Source: Gonatopus flavifemur
Taxonomy: Eukaryota > Arthropoda > Insecta > Hymenoptera > Dryinidae
Direction of reading: 5' to 3'
NCBI GenBank assembly: GCA_018340375.1
Contig: JAFFJZ010000007.1
Span: 8,432,001 to 8,496,000, forward strand
DNA length: 64,000 bases
The notes beneath the pieces are model-generated. The model was not told the origin of the DNA and searched no databases. It worked only from the letters and a program-made list of their open reading frames with translations. Positions 23,001-34,299 of this stretch are shown here, in pieces (position 1 is the first letter of the stretch; each line of letters opens with the position of its first letter). Both the position numbers and the translations under genes were made by a program.

Positions 23001-23687
23001 AGTTCAAATTTAATGTATTTTTTTTTACTTGAAATATGATCACTCCCAGTAACTCCGGTTACCGAAATTGTGCCAGTACTGGGTCAGGTTTGAATTTCTT
23101 CATAGGATGTCATCATTTCAACTCCTTGTCATCTCTCATCCAGCTCTTGCTATAGCAAGACAACTGATCCTGTTGCAATGCCAGAGTTCCACCGTAGTTA
23201 GCTCACATTAAACATCGGTACCGACGAAGTGGTCAATGTTATACTGGCGCTTATGTAAAATGATGTTATCATTTCGACTCTTTGCCAGTACCGTTCGATC
23301 AACCGTGTCCCTAATGGTGGGTCTGGGATTGCCAGTACTGGCAACTCTGGCAACAGTACTCAGCCAGTAGCGGCGCGTGTTTCCATTTTCACATGAGTAA
23401 TTACATCTTGTTTAGGATAGAACATCACAACTCCAGCAACGGTAAAGCGCTTGTAGGCCCGAGTTACAATTTTCACATCGGTATCGCATCTAGAAACATC
23501 CCTACAAACAATAATTACTGACGTTTCGAAGAGCCGCTGATGGTTCTGCGTCGGTGAAGAGCCGTCACTGGCCCTTTGAAACGTCAGCAGTCTCCGATTC
23601 AAAGTCAATGTCGCTTTTCGTTTTGATACAATCTTCATTCGATCTCATACATGACGACATCTTCTTCATTGGTTACTATCCAATCTA

Positions 23688-23939
23688 CACTGTGAAAAAT
23701 GATTGTGGAATTTCCCCCCAAAAAATGATGGCAGCAAAGTTCCTCCACAGATAGGGAATTTTCACCATAATTTGGTGGACTTTTCCTCCATTTGTGAAGT
23801 ATTCAACACCTAAAAAACAAAATAATTCCACAAGGTGGTGGAAAAATCCCTCATTTGTGATGGAAAAACAATTCCCCCACAATGAGGAGACAAAATCCAC
23901 CAACAGTGTGAAGAAAAACTCCTTACCTTTTTCACAGTG
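23688..23939. mobile_element. Group B MITE (CACTG ends), 252 bp
   Basis: The ends are CACTGTGAAAAATGATTGTG and, on the other strand, CACTGTGAAAAAGGTAAGG. TA flanks both sides. The interior has two opposed sets of GTGG and CCAC words (ATTTTCACCATAATTTGG, TTCCACAAGGTGGTGG). The copy at 62913-63165 is the same family in reverse orientation, 253 bp, flanked by CA. Confidence 0.8.
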
Positions 23940-23941
23940 TA

Positions 23942-25325
23942 ATCAAAACCAATCAGAGTGCAATCGTCAGATATCGAAGCTCTCACGTAGTATTTCTTGA
24001 GATTTGAGCAGAATCCATAGATTTTTCTTAACTTCCGCATCATAGCATACGACTATCATTTCAACAATCCTCACAAATCACATCTCGAGTCTTTATCGAA
24101 AAAGTAATCGCTCCACAAACATCATCGATGTTGAAAGATGTCATGAAATCGAAAGTATTCTCGAATAATCAAACGTACGGATTGTTTCTATGACAACTTT
24201 GAATTTTATTGAATTTCAATAAAACGCTGAAGTTATATATTACATCCTTCGCCGGATATCGTTGCATTGCATAGTGTCATGTGGAGAACTCCGAGATTAT
24301 CTACATAAACTGTCAAACGCATCCTGCTTTCAAGAATCATTCAAAAATGCCATCGTTTCACGTTGGAAACTTTTCTCATAGTGGCAAGTTTCTGTTGGTT
24401 CCCAATTGCGAAGACTGATACTTTTTATTCGAATTTTTTTTCTATGGTTCACCTCATGATTGGAAATAAACTTCCTTGTATAATCGATTCATCATCTCAC
24501 GTTCCGAGCTCTGAATCGATATTGCCCCCCTCCCTCTCTCTCTCTCTCTCTTTCTCTCTGTCGATGCTCAACGACAATCAACGTCAGATAGGTGCTACAC
24601 ATGAAATATATATACGGCTGTAGTGGCACTAAAACGACACACCAAACGGATATCTGATTCTGAACTTCTACATTCCACACTTGTCGTAACTTTAAAGTAA
24701 TGGCGTATATTGGAAACATAAAGACTCCGTTTAAGTTCGAATATATTTGGAAATAATGAGCCCTGCGATGTTCCTTCAAATTCCAATATTTTAGGTGTTT
24801 CATCTGTTACGCAATTTCATTCCATTTCCTGCATTGTCGTTTCGAGTACGGATATAGAAAGCTTTCAGATACCCATTTCTCTCTATACGAATCCAGAATC
24901 CGTACCGTACACGGCAACACGTGGGATTATATTTCGTTATCATGTATAGAGGGTCGTGTACGTTGTACGCGTACCATGTAATTTCACTGTTCGTAAAAAA
25001 ATGAGCAACAACATTATGGATTCTCGTTGTTCACTTTTATTTTTGTTTTTTTGCGATTGTGCTCAGGATAGAAAAATTGGTAAAGTTAAAAGCAAAATTC
25101 AACAAAGATATTTCAATTGATATAAAATATGTTTGATCAGAGTGCGTCATAGAGAATCAGTTGTTGATGACAGGATAGATAATAATAAAAACAACTCAAT
25201 TCAACCTCCAAAAAATCATTCATACTAATATCTTTTCAAATAAACCGAGAGAAGATGGATATCTCAGTTCTATTTGATTTTACAAACATGGAGGTTTAAT
25301 CGGGATTCAATGTATTTCGAGTGAT
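23942..25325. other. No supported gene
   Basis: AT-rich unique sequence with a (CT)n tract at 24531-24560. Opposing ORFs around 24492-24803 overlap that tract and are not credible. Confidence 0.45.
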
Positions 25326-25549
25326 TCCTGATGGCAAAATTTCTCTGAAAATTTCAGAAGTTTTCAGTGAAGAGTTTTTCAGAGACAATCATAAATATTT
25401 AGAGATATCTTCAGTGAAAAAACGTATCCAATAAGCAAGAGTTTTTCGAAATTTCTCAGGGATTTTTAGATTCTTTCAGATTTTTTTAGAGCTGTTCATA
25501 GTTTTCCAGTGAGATTTAGGGATTCTCAGAAAAATTTCTTCCCCAAGGG
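25326..25549. mobile_element. Group A MITE, relative of the 4.3-kb copy, 224 bp
   Basis: The left end is TCCTGATGGCAAAATTTC and the right end, reverse-complemented, is CCCTTGGGGAAGAAATTT. AT lies on both sides. The interior shares CTCTGAAAATTT, CAGTGAAGAGTTTT and TCATAGTTTT with the element at 4344-4512. Confidence 0.6.
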
Positions 25550-25871
25550 ATCGTCTGTGAGGTAAAACAATAATTATTGTGCCTTATGAAAGCCCCGTGA
25601 AATTATTAATTTTGCTACTGTAAATGGTAACAAAATTTTTTAAAAAGAAAAATAGTTTACTCACCAAGGGAGGAAAGTGAGCAATTTAAACTGAATTTGA
25701 AATTCTCTCCCAAATCGAAGACGAGAGGGAGCAATCACACAAGCAGGAATTGCTTTTTCTCCCCGAGCTGAACACACTATTATTTTTCCTCACGTGCCAG
25801 AAAAGTTTACATTGTTTGCATAAGGATTTGTAACAAATGGTTAACAATTTTCGTCACCAACTGGACTCTCA

Positions 25872-25969
25872 CCCGAGTAGAAATTTGGTGGGGCTAAAAT
25901 CAGGGCCTTATCAGGTAAGTTTTTCCCATTTAAGGTCTTGACGTTCGCCCTACCAGATTTCTACTCGGG
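25872..25969. mobile_element. Group A mini-MITE (CCCGAGTAG ends), 98 bp
   Basis: The ends are CCCGAGTAGAAATTTGGTGG and, on the other strand, CCCGAGTAGAAATCTGGTAG. CA lies at 25870-25871 and 25970-25971, a non-palindromic duplication. The interior has opposed words CCTTATCAGG and TTAAGGTCTTG. Confidence 0.85.
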
Positions 25970-26009
25970 CACATATTTTAAAGTGAACAGAGAGTGGGTA
26001 TCTAAAATG

Positions 26010-26330
26010 AATTCAGTCCCCTGCAGTTGGACGAGAGTAAGCATATTTGTCCCTGGGGTAAAGAGTGAGTAAGTTCCTGCACCTGCAGCAGAGCCGTTTT
26101 CAGAAGTGTTTCTGTTTCTTTCTCTCCGTCCATTTGGACGTTCACGTTAGTTAAGGATCGAAACAAGCGCACCGTAACCATCTTCCGATCCTGCACTAAC
26201 CTACACATTTGAATGGACCGAGAGAGAGAGAGAGTAGAAGAATAGTAAAAGACGGCATTGAACTGCAGCGAGTTGAAAGTGAGCGTTTTTGCCTCTAGAG
26301 GAGAAAGTAAGTATTTTCGTGCCGCTCCAG
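26010..26330. repeat. Two diverged copies of a 60-70 bp unit
   Basis: Near 26018-26090 the order CTGCAG, GAGAGTAAGCATATTTG, GGTAAAGAGTGAGTAAG appears. It recurs near 26262-26330 as CTGCAG, GAAAGTGAGCGTTTTTG, GGAGAAAGTAAGTATTTT. The spacing and order are alike but identity is moderate. A short (GA)n run lies between them at about 26220-26232. Its nature is unknown. Confidence 0.4.
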
Positions 26331-26969
26331 TATATCCGACTGGAATCCATCACTTTATCTTAACAAAATAGGTCTGAAAACAGAAATTTTCCTATTTTCG
26401 GAAAATAACAAGACCTTGATGTAATCTCTCAAGGGTTATTCATTAACGTAGTTCGAAATAAAACGAAAAGAAAACAAACATCTGAGCTTCATTTAATTTG
26501 ACAAATAAATCATTTGTAGAAAGATTTCACGTGAATCGAAGGTCATTCCAATCACTGTTCTGTTTTCGAATTGACAATCCCCAGAACGACAAAACACTTA
26601 CATGCTCTCTAAAATGGTTCTCCCTTGTCGTAAACAATATTCCACTGTTGTCAAGTTTCCTTGAGAAGAAGGAAGAATTGTGCAAAGTTTGATGGTTGTA
26701 AATAAAATATATAGTACATCTAACAGGAAATAATATTGAGACAAATTCTCAAGTCAGAGAAATCTTTTAATGTTTGTTTTTCCCCAACCGTGATGGTCTC
26801 ACACACACGTTGTATTGAGTAATCATTTCTCGATTTCGATTTATTTAACAGAAATGTTTTTTCAAACTAATAACGTCATTCAATAAACATTTCGTACCTT
26901 GTAATATCTTTCAGAATAGTTCGAAATGCCTTATGCAATACTTGCAAATATCTTTTAGATGTAAGAAGA

Positions 26970-27146
26970 GTTCACTTTCGGCACAGCAATATCTCAATAA
27001 AATTCAATAAGAATCTTCAAACTTCAACGGACTTCAATTGGGAGTCAACAAATTTCATTGAAACTTATTGAATTTTACCAAAATTTTGTTGAACTGAGTT
27101 GAATTTCGCTAATTCTCAATGAAAACCGAATGTGCCAAAAGTGAAC
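26970..27146. repeat. Inverted repeat, 177 bp
   Basis: GTTCACTTTCGGCACA at the left end pairs with TGTGCCAAAAGTGAAC at the right end, with one mismatch. The interior is crowded with TTCAAT and ATTGAA words, so it folds back at several scales. No target duplication is apparent. It is probably a MITE. Confidence 0.55.
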
Positions 27147-29834
27147 GGAATTCAAGAAAAATTCAACGAAATTTTTCCACCAGAGACGACATGTTTATTG
27201 GAGTAAATATCAATTCTTCACGGTGAAACGCGTGATTTCAAACTAAAGGGACAGATGTAGGGAAGAACTGAGTATGTGATTTTATATTTGTCTCGTATGT
27301 CAGTTCATCTTCACTTTCGTGTTCTGATATTTGGACAAATATCTCCTCTGAGGGGAGATTTCACTGGAATCGTGGAAGCTAAATTTGTCTATTACCACAA
27401 CTGGTCACGCGAGTGCTCACGAATCAAAAGCGAATTTCTACTCCATATTTCAATTCCCAAAAATCAAGACCAAAGATCGTAAATTGGTTGAAAGAGAAAT
27501 GATTTGAAAATATGCGAGCACTAAAGGAGGAATATAAGAGGATCTCTGAGAAATATCCTTTCTGATTCGAATTCGCGTTGATTTGGCATCACTCGACAAT
27601 AACATCTTACCGCATATGATGTAGACAGTGGGGGGCATGTAAATATACACTGTTTGGTTAGGGTAAAACATAAGGGTTCGTGCAACCCCATCCCAGAAAC
27701 AACATTCCATGCGCAAAGAGGGAAGAGAATGCCGGAAGTGAGCGATACGGCGTCGACTCTCTTATTTATGTACATATGCATACACGTATTCACAGGTGCA
27801 TATATATATTTTCCTCCCCCATATACACGTACATAAGCGTGCGTCTAATGATACACCAACCGCAATATCACTGTATAACTCCCAACGACGACGTCCGTGT
27901 ATTCACGACTTCCGTTATCTTCGATTCTGAAAGAAATTCCTTCCTACGTCATCAAATATCCTTTATCCGGATGAATGAAACCATATTTCCGATTTGTATT
28001 CGATATTTCATTACATTCCCTCCCTTCTCTTCCGCTTTTTCTCCGTATTCTTGTGAGCCGGTATTTCGCGAGCAGGTGTCTGACTCACCGAGCTAAGTTC
28101 TATCTAAACCTTATCACCGGGTAATATCGTTACTGTTAGTCGGTAGTTCATTCCACATTTTCGCGGCTAGAATTGCATAAGATCGAACTGATACCCCACA
28201 CGACAGAGAAAGAATGAGGAAAGGGGTGAGAAGGAAAAGAGAGAGCGTAGGAGTGAGAATTTTGTAGAGCTGTTGCGCGTTCTGCCTACACTACCGTGCT
28301 GCTCTGCTATACATATATGTACATGGAATTGCGTGCTGCATGCCATTCCAAGTACATACTATTGTCCCTTCTTTTTTTTATTACTACCAGATATTTATAC
28401 GTTTATCCACTTTTTATGCAACCAACGTGCGACATCTTCTAGACGCCAGGAGAAAATACACTTGATCAAATTTCTATGGTAGACTCGTGAGTGTGGGAAC
28501 GCATCGATTATATTCCAGGTATTTCAGTTCAAAGGTCAACAGCAGAATTTTGCAAGAGGCCCAGAGGGAAGACGAGGGAGAAGAAAAGACTGGATTTGTA
28601 CCGATGGACCTGCCTCAAAGCTAACACAAGAAAATAAATTGGAACTGTCTTCGACGACGTGTCACACCATTTATTGTCATTTCTTCGATTCCAACTATGT
28701 TCTTTTTCAGTCTCTGGTGTGTAGTTTTTTCTCATTATTTTGAACTTCCGGAAGATACATGGAGATTCGTTTGTGTACAGTCACATGATTTTACAGGCAG
28801 AAACGTTCGCAAGGAAAAAAGCGGACAGTGTTTTTCAGCAAATCATTCATACAGATTCGATCTGTGATGGACAATGATATAACCGTTCTGTTGAAACTGA
28901 CGGTACTTGTATCTCAATTTCATATGAATTCACCTACATCTACTCAAATTCATCTCCCAAAGTATGGAAATTGTAATGAAGAATCGATCATCCCCACGGA
29001 CACAAATCGTAAGAAACTTTCGCAGGAAATTTTTCATATAAATCTTTTGATGGTACGATCATTTCTCTGCTTATGAAGACGACCCTGTCGACGAAAGGTG
29101 GGCGGAATAACATTCCTCTTATGAACTTGGTACCTCGCGTCACTCGATATATCATTAGCCTCATTTATATCGAGGTCACAGAATGAAAAATCTATTGTGC
29201 CCTATTCTGTCTAGCCACCAAACGTCAGCTCTTATATATGGTGCGTAGAATCAAATATTCCTATTGCATGTACAAATGAGATATATACAGAAGTAAGTGG
29301 AACTTTCATAGTTCATAAAGTTTGAAGAACCGAAAGGGGAATAGAGATATCCATGTCTTTTTCGTACTATCCGATACCTGCAACTCATACGCAGTCGATA
29401 TACGAGGATCGGATAGCGAACTTTCACGTTTGCACAAAATGTACATGAGCTTGAGAAACTCGCATGACGTTACGCGAATTGGACACAGAGGAATTGAGTT
29501 TTATACGATCCATATGGGACTTTACATGATTTAGATTTCATCTAATTGATCTAGATGCAATTTTTATCCATAGCGAAAAGATGCATCTGGAATCAGGGTT
29601 TAATTATTTGAGATTTCCTTGGATCATCATCAATATTAAATTTAAGAACGATTATTAAATTGAATATGGAAATATATTATTTTATGAAGAATTTTGTATT
29701 GAATTTAAGAATTTTTTTAACAGTGTAGAATTCTGTGTTCCTCCAGAATACCTCTATACCTTTCGATCAGTACCAAAAATAGTCCCGTTTTAGGTTTCTT
29801 CCGCTGATCGGCTCTTTCATAACAATACCTGATA
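27147..29834. other. No supported gene
   Basis: Mostly unique sequence, less AT-rich between 27.6 and 28.4 kb. A solitary group B right end (TTTTTTTAACAGTG at about 29710-29724, then TA) has no partner. ORFs up to 138 codons (27680-28096) show no domain and overlap others in different frames. A regulatory role for the 27.6-28.4 kb stretch is possible but unsupported. Confidence 0.4.
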
Positions 29835-30042
29835 ACAGTTCATTCAAAAAGTCCGTAAGATGATACAAAGATGACGTTACTAGAATTTTTCCATATGATT
29901 TTTATTTAGTACCAACCTTCAAATAATACATGTGTAATTTTAATAGCAATCTGACTATTGATTCGTGAATTATAGCATTTTGTGTGAAGAAACTTTTGTT
30001 ATTGAAAAAAAATGGAAAAAAATAAATTTCGAGTTTTGATGA

Positions 30043-30223
30043 CCCGAGTAAAAATTTTCATTTCGGGTTCGCTAAACAGGACTGGTGCGGGCGTGTTGCA
30101 TTTTTCTGCGGTACTGTTGCGGATGTGATGTGCCCGCACTGAATCTGCAACAGTACCGCACAAAAATGCAACACGTCTGCACCAGTCCCGTTTGGCGAAC
30201 CGAAATTAACATTTTTACTCGGG
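30043..30223. mobile_element. Group A palindromic MITE in mariner codon 11, 181 bp
   Basis: The ends are CCCGAGTAAAAATTTTCATT and, on the other strand, CCCGAGTAAAAATGTTAATT. Both arms continue inward (TTCGG, then GCGAACC or close). The interior pairs TGTTGCATTTTT with AAAAATGCAAC. The left flank is GA and the right AA. The mariner reading (LM-KHCFLM) predicts GA, so the right copy carries one mutation. Confidence 0.8.
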
Positions 30224-31245
30224 AAAGCATTGCTTTTTGATGAAGAGAAAAATTCAGTGGAAACCAAACAATGGCTTGATAAACATTATCCGGGCTCTGC
30301 TCCATCGAGACGAATGGTGGAGAAGTGGATTGCTGACTTCAAACGTGGTCGTACCAGCACAAATGACGCAGAGCGCAGAGGACGCCCAAATGAGGCGGTA
30401 ACACCAGAAAACAAAAAAAATCCACAAATTAGTTATGAACGATCGCAAAATGAAGGTACTCGAGCTAGCTAACATTGTAAAGATATGAAATGGTAGTGTT
30501 TTTACCATTTTACACAAACACATTTGGGTATGCGAAAGCTCTGTGCAAAGTGGGTGCTGTATGAGCTCACAGTTTACCAAAAACAACAACGAATTGGATG
30601 CTTCAGAGGAGTGTTTGGCGCTGTTGAATCGCAATAAAATCGAATTCTATCGTCGATATATGACAATGGATGAAACATGGCTTCACCATTACACACTAGA
30701 ATCCAAAAGACAGTCAGCTGAGTGGACAGCAGTCGACGAATCGAATCCAAAGCGAGCAAAGACGCAACAGTCGGCCGATAAGGTGATGGCGTCTGTATTT
30801 TGGGATGCGAAGGGAATAATATTCATTGACTATCTCCAAAAAGGAACCACCATCAACAGTGACTATTACTGTGCACTTTTGGATCGATTGAAGGCTGGAA
30901 TCGCCAAGAAACGGCCACATTTGCGAAAGAAAAAAGTGTTGTTCCACCAAGACCGCACGGAAAAAACAGTGCTGTTGAATTTACAGCAGTACTGCCGTTA
31001 TTCCAATTGTGGCGCTGCAGTAGAATCGGTTACTGTAGGATCCACAGCAATGACTGTTGTTAAAACTACCTCAGTGGAGCTGTGTTTATTTAAATTCAAT
31101 TTTATGTCAACGTCATCAATTGAATTATAGAATTGGAATTTTTTTATAATACAGGAAACTTGACAATATCAGTTGGAATTTGCTGTTGTCAAGTTATCCC
31201 CACATTAGGATTCAATTTTATTATTTGCAGATTGCGGAACGATAT

Positions 31246-32685
31246 CAGGGTTGGAAAAAACCCGGGTTTTTTTAAAAAGCCCGACCCACTCGGGTTTTTT
31301 CGGAATTTTTTGGGTTTTTTCGGGTTATTCATAGTTTTCGAACATCTTCGTCTTTTTCCTTATTATCTCTTATATTTTCAAGATGTTTACAGTCTTTTGA
31401 GCATTATATCTGTTTCATGAGTTGAAACATCATGGAAAAAGTATAGGATCAGTATGTTCAAACCAGTCATTACGTTGGCAGAAATTCGGGAATAAAAATT
31501 ACTGGTTCTCATTCCCAAATAGGGAATAATATACTTGACAACAGATGAAAAATTGTTGAGAAAGATCATTGATCTTTCATAATGTTATTTTAACTGCAAA
31601 AAATGTTCCCATCACCAGCATCGCACATGATTTTTTGTGATCGAGAATCTTGCTTCTTTCCCTGAAGCCAAAGATCATTCTTGACAATATTAAGGTTTTC
31701 ACTTTGTATCAACTTTATCAATTGAAAGGTTCTCTCCCAAATTTGCATCATAAGCAATCTATTCCAGACAGCACCAGATTTTCCGTTTACAGCTCCAATT
31801 ATACGACTTACAATGAGTTTAATATGAATTCAAATTGAACTTTTCATGAACAAGATAATATTCAGAAAGAACTCATATTGAGACTCCATAATAAATTCTT
31901 CGGGCATTCAGTGAGTGGTCATTTTGAATTCATTGAATTTATACTGAACTCATTGTTAGTCGCATAAAGGAGACTATTCAAAAGGTATTTGAGAAGTTTT
32001 CATGATTTCAGATTGATAATTTGTGTTAGCTGCGCTGTTTTGGATGAATTCGCACTAGTTTCGATTTTCAAACTTCTAAGTACGGGAGAGTACTGCTTTT
32101 TTGCAACAATTTGTGTTTTCATGTCAAGTATATCCCTCATCTAATGAAAAAAACCAGTAATTTTTAGGAGCAATGATCGCGTTCAAGATCGAAGATGATA
32201 ATTTATATCCTACTTCAATGTTTCGAGCAGGAGTTAAAAAATTATATGAAAACACTCCCAATAAATGGTGGAAACTGATGGGAGCCAGAACTAATACTAC
32301 ACATAAACTCCCGAACGGATTCTGTGAATTTTGCTACCAACCGTTGAGTATTCCACCGAGTTCAGCGGGACTAGAAAGAGTTTTTTCAACTTTCGGACAC
32401 GTATGGTCCAATGTACGGAATAGATTAAGTGTAGAAAAAGCTACCAAATTAGTCCAATTGTATAGGTATCATAATACTCCTACTGATCAAAATGAATGGT
32501 GAGATAGACATATCAAGTATATAAGCACACTTTTTAGATTATATATTCAATAAAAAAATTTAATGCTGTTCAGGGAATTTCATTTTATTGTTCTTTAAAC
32601 CCTCAATCAATAATTATTCTCAGTGGGTTTTACTTGAAAAAACCCGGTGGGTAAAACCGGGTCGGGTTTTTTCGGACCAACCCTG
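31246..32685 (+). mobile_element. hAT element, 1440 bp, with 8-bp duplication
   Basis: The left end is CAGGGTTGGAAAAAACCCGG; the right end, reverse-complemented, is CAGGGTTGGTCCGAAAAAAC. AACGATAT lies at 31238-31245 and 32686-32693. Sub-terminal zones repeat CCCGGGTTTTTT and GGGTCGGGTTTTTT. Only the C-terminal part of a transposase remains (32173-32502), so this is an internally deleted copy. It is nested in the CACGG element inside the mariner. Confidence 0.92.
32173..32502 (+). pseudogene. hAT transposase C-terminal dimerisation domain
   Basis: The frame ends with CYQPLSIPPSSAGLERVFST, then FGHVWSNVRNRLSVEKATKL and VQLYRYHN. The order P-S-S-A-G-x-E-R-V-F-S, then RNRL, then a leucine/valine-rich helix is the hAT C-terminal dimerisation domain (hATC), which also carries part of the RNase H-like fold. 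The zinc finger and the upstream catalytic part are missing. The ATG at 32173 is simply the first in the frame and may be mid-protein. No stop falls inside the remaining 109 codons, so the loss may be recent. Confidence 0.88.
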
Positions 32686-33670
32686 AACGATATTAAACCA
32701 CATTTCACCTAACCTACTACATGATCGTTCAAATCTCATCATCGATGGTGACCATCACAATGGTCAATAGATTTGGGAAAGAACATGAACAAGTGAAGGG
32801 TTTAGTTGAAATATTGTGTCAAGTACTCAAAAACGGATGTTTATAGATTATTCCATTGAATCAAGTAAGCAGTCTGTCAATGGATTGTTAAATATATGAA
32901 ATGAAGCCCACCAAAATGAATGATCATAGAATCCAAAATCTAGATGTACGGTGTATGTTGTCATGTGAAAATATCATTAGGAGAGCGCAAAGAGAGTTAC
33001 ATTACACAAAAACGCAAAAGACAATGTATTTGAAAGGTGATATCAGTTAATGATGATTTATTTAGCCTCAATAAATACATAATAGTATTCCTTTCAATTC
33101 AGTGTCAGAAAGTCTATGTTTGAACATGTATCTTCAGATGTATATGCTTCTATGCATAAATATCGGCTACATACGATTCTTTTTCTCTACAAATCGTTAT
33201 TCCACATGAATTTCATGAGTTCTCATACATTCTGAACTCAATTTCTCCTTTCATTTGTAGTATCCGAGACATTCAAACTGATGATGAGTGTGATAAATTT
33301 ACCAAGTGCTCATTTGATGCAATGGAATTACCCATAAAAATTTGTTTTTCAGTCCTGACACAATATTCCAATCAAACAACTATTAACTGTTCACGTAGAT
33401 ACGTTCTTCTTCAAATTTAGCCATTACAATCATCACATCGATGATAAAATTCGAAGAATAATGTAGTAGGTTATGTGACGAATTCACTGCAGCACTTTTA
33501 ACAGCAGTCATTGCAATGATTTCAACAGCACCCAATTCTATCGCAGAGTGGCTCTTGGAATAACAGCAGTGCTGCTGTAAGTTCAACTGCACAATTTTTT
33601 TCCGTGCGAATGCACCGTGTAACAAATCGATGAAAACGATGGCAAAATTGTATGAATTGAGTGTCGAATT

Positions 33671-33759
33671 CCCAGATAACATTTTGGAGCTCCCCCCCCC
33701 TAGGTTTGCGTGCAAAAGCTTATCCATGTGTGTCGCTTCGTGAGGGCATGTTATCTGGG
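33671..33759. mobile_element. Group A mini-MITE (CCCAGATAACAT ends), 89 bp
   Basis: Both ends read CCCAGATAACAT. TT lies at 33669-33670 and 33760-33761. Removing the element and one TT restores SVE-LLIHPPYSPD of the transposase. The interior has a C10 run. This is one of the shortest members of group A. Confidence 0.92.
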
Positions 33760-33792
33760 TTGCTTATCCACCCACCATATTCTCCAGATTCA

Positions 33793-34030
33793 CCCTGGTG
33801 AAAATAAAGCGTGCATTTGGAGCGTCGCATAGGAGTGTTATTACCGTCACATAAGAGTGTATTAAGAGTCAATTGGCGCAGTTGAGCGTGGATCGAGCGT
33901 GAAGAAAAGCGTTCATGCACGCCGTACTCACGCTTATATTGAAGTAAGCGTGCATTTAACGTATATTGGCCAGAATCACGTTATTGGTACGCTATTTGAA
34001 CTTTATGTGCACGCCGTTTTTTCGCCAGGG
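33793..34030. mobile_element. Group A MITE (CCCTGG ends), 238 bp
   Basis: The left end is CCCTGGTGAAAATAAAGCG and the right end, reverse-complemented, is CCCTGGCGAAAAAACGGCG. CA lies at 33791-33792 and 34031-34032. Removing the element and one CA restores PDSAPSDFFLF, including the third catalytic Asp. The interior repeats GCGTGCAT and its complement and is richer in CpG than its surroundings. Confidence 0.92.
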
Positions 34031-34299
34031 CAGCCCCCAGCGACTTTTTCCTGTTTTCAGATCTCAAGAAAATGCTTACTGGGAAGGAATTCAAGTCCAA
34101 TGATGGAGTAATCGCTGAAACTGAGGCCTATTTTGAAGAGAAAGAGAAATTGTACTATAAAAGTGATATCGAAAAGTTGGAAAATCGCTATACTCGTTGT
34201 ATCCCCCTCGAAGGCAACTATGTTGAATAATAAAATCGAGTTTTGTCAAACTCTTGTTTTTTTCTTACTTATCCTACGGGCATATTGAATGACCTGGTA

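Larger units (their letters stand above)
19704..23397. mobile_element. Group A element (CCCATG ends), 3.7 kb with hAT insert
   Basis: The left end is CCCATGTGGAAATAGCCAG. The right end, reverse-complemented, is CTCATGTGAAAATGGAAAC, with the outer C mutated. TA lies at 19702-19703 and 23398-23399. Like the relative at 11403-14556, both flanks carry many CCAGTACTGG, AGCCAGTATCG and CCAGTACTGAGCC words. The centre holds the hAT foldback (20320-22755) and a SINE-like piece. Without these inserts the element is near 1.2 kb. No transposase was found. Confidence 0.65.
30956..33606. mobile_element. Group B element (CACGGAAAAAA ends) carrying a hAT
   Basis: The left end is CACGGAAAAAACAGTGCTG and the right end, reverse-complemented, is CACGGAAAAAAATTGTGCAG. 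CG lies on both sides. Sub-terminal zones (30970-31080 and 33485-33590) are full of CAGCA, ACAGCAGT and ACTGCTGT words. It sits between the second catalytic Asp and the following NAP of the mariner. Frame restoration there needs both CG copies removed, so either an earlier 2-bp insertion or no true duplication applies. About 1.2 kb remains without the hAT. Confidence 0.75.
30012..34230 (+). pseudogene. Mariner (irritans-type) transposase in five pieces
   Basis: Pieces: 30012-30042 (MEKNKFRVLM), 30224-30955, 33607-33670, 33760-33792 and 34031-34230. The second piece holds ETKQWLDKHYPGSAPSRRMV, RPNEAVTPE, then TMDETWLHHYT (first Asp) and VMASVFWDAKGIIFIDYL. The second Asp (HQD) closes this piece. 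After the inserts come NAPCNKSMKTMAKLYELSVE, LLIHPPYSPDS, then APSDFFLFSDLKKML (third Asp) and a C-terminus ending GNYVE and a stop. Removing inserts gives 34 residues between the last two Asp, so D34D. The wording is closest to Himar1 (irritans subfamily). Several frameshifts and stops between 30400 and 30560 make it inactive. Confidence 0.9.
29835..34297 (+). mobile_element. Himar1-like mariner with four insertions, 4.46 kb
   Basis: The left end is ACAGTTCATTCAAAAAGTCC and the right end, reverse-complemented, is CCAGGTCATTCAATATGCCC, with TA at 29833-29834 and 34298-34299. About 1.3 kb of mariner remains once four inserts are taken out (30043-30223, 30956-33606, 33671-33759, 33793-34030). 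Three are group A and one is group B, and the group B insert contains a hAT element. The layering gives relative ages: mariner oldest, hAT youngest in its branch. Confidence 0.9.

Noticed and set aside
27680..28096. 138-codon ORF as a host gene
   Set aside because: Overlaps frames of similar length in other phases and strands, no domain, and contains alternating TA/CA runs.
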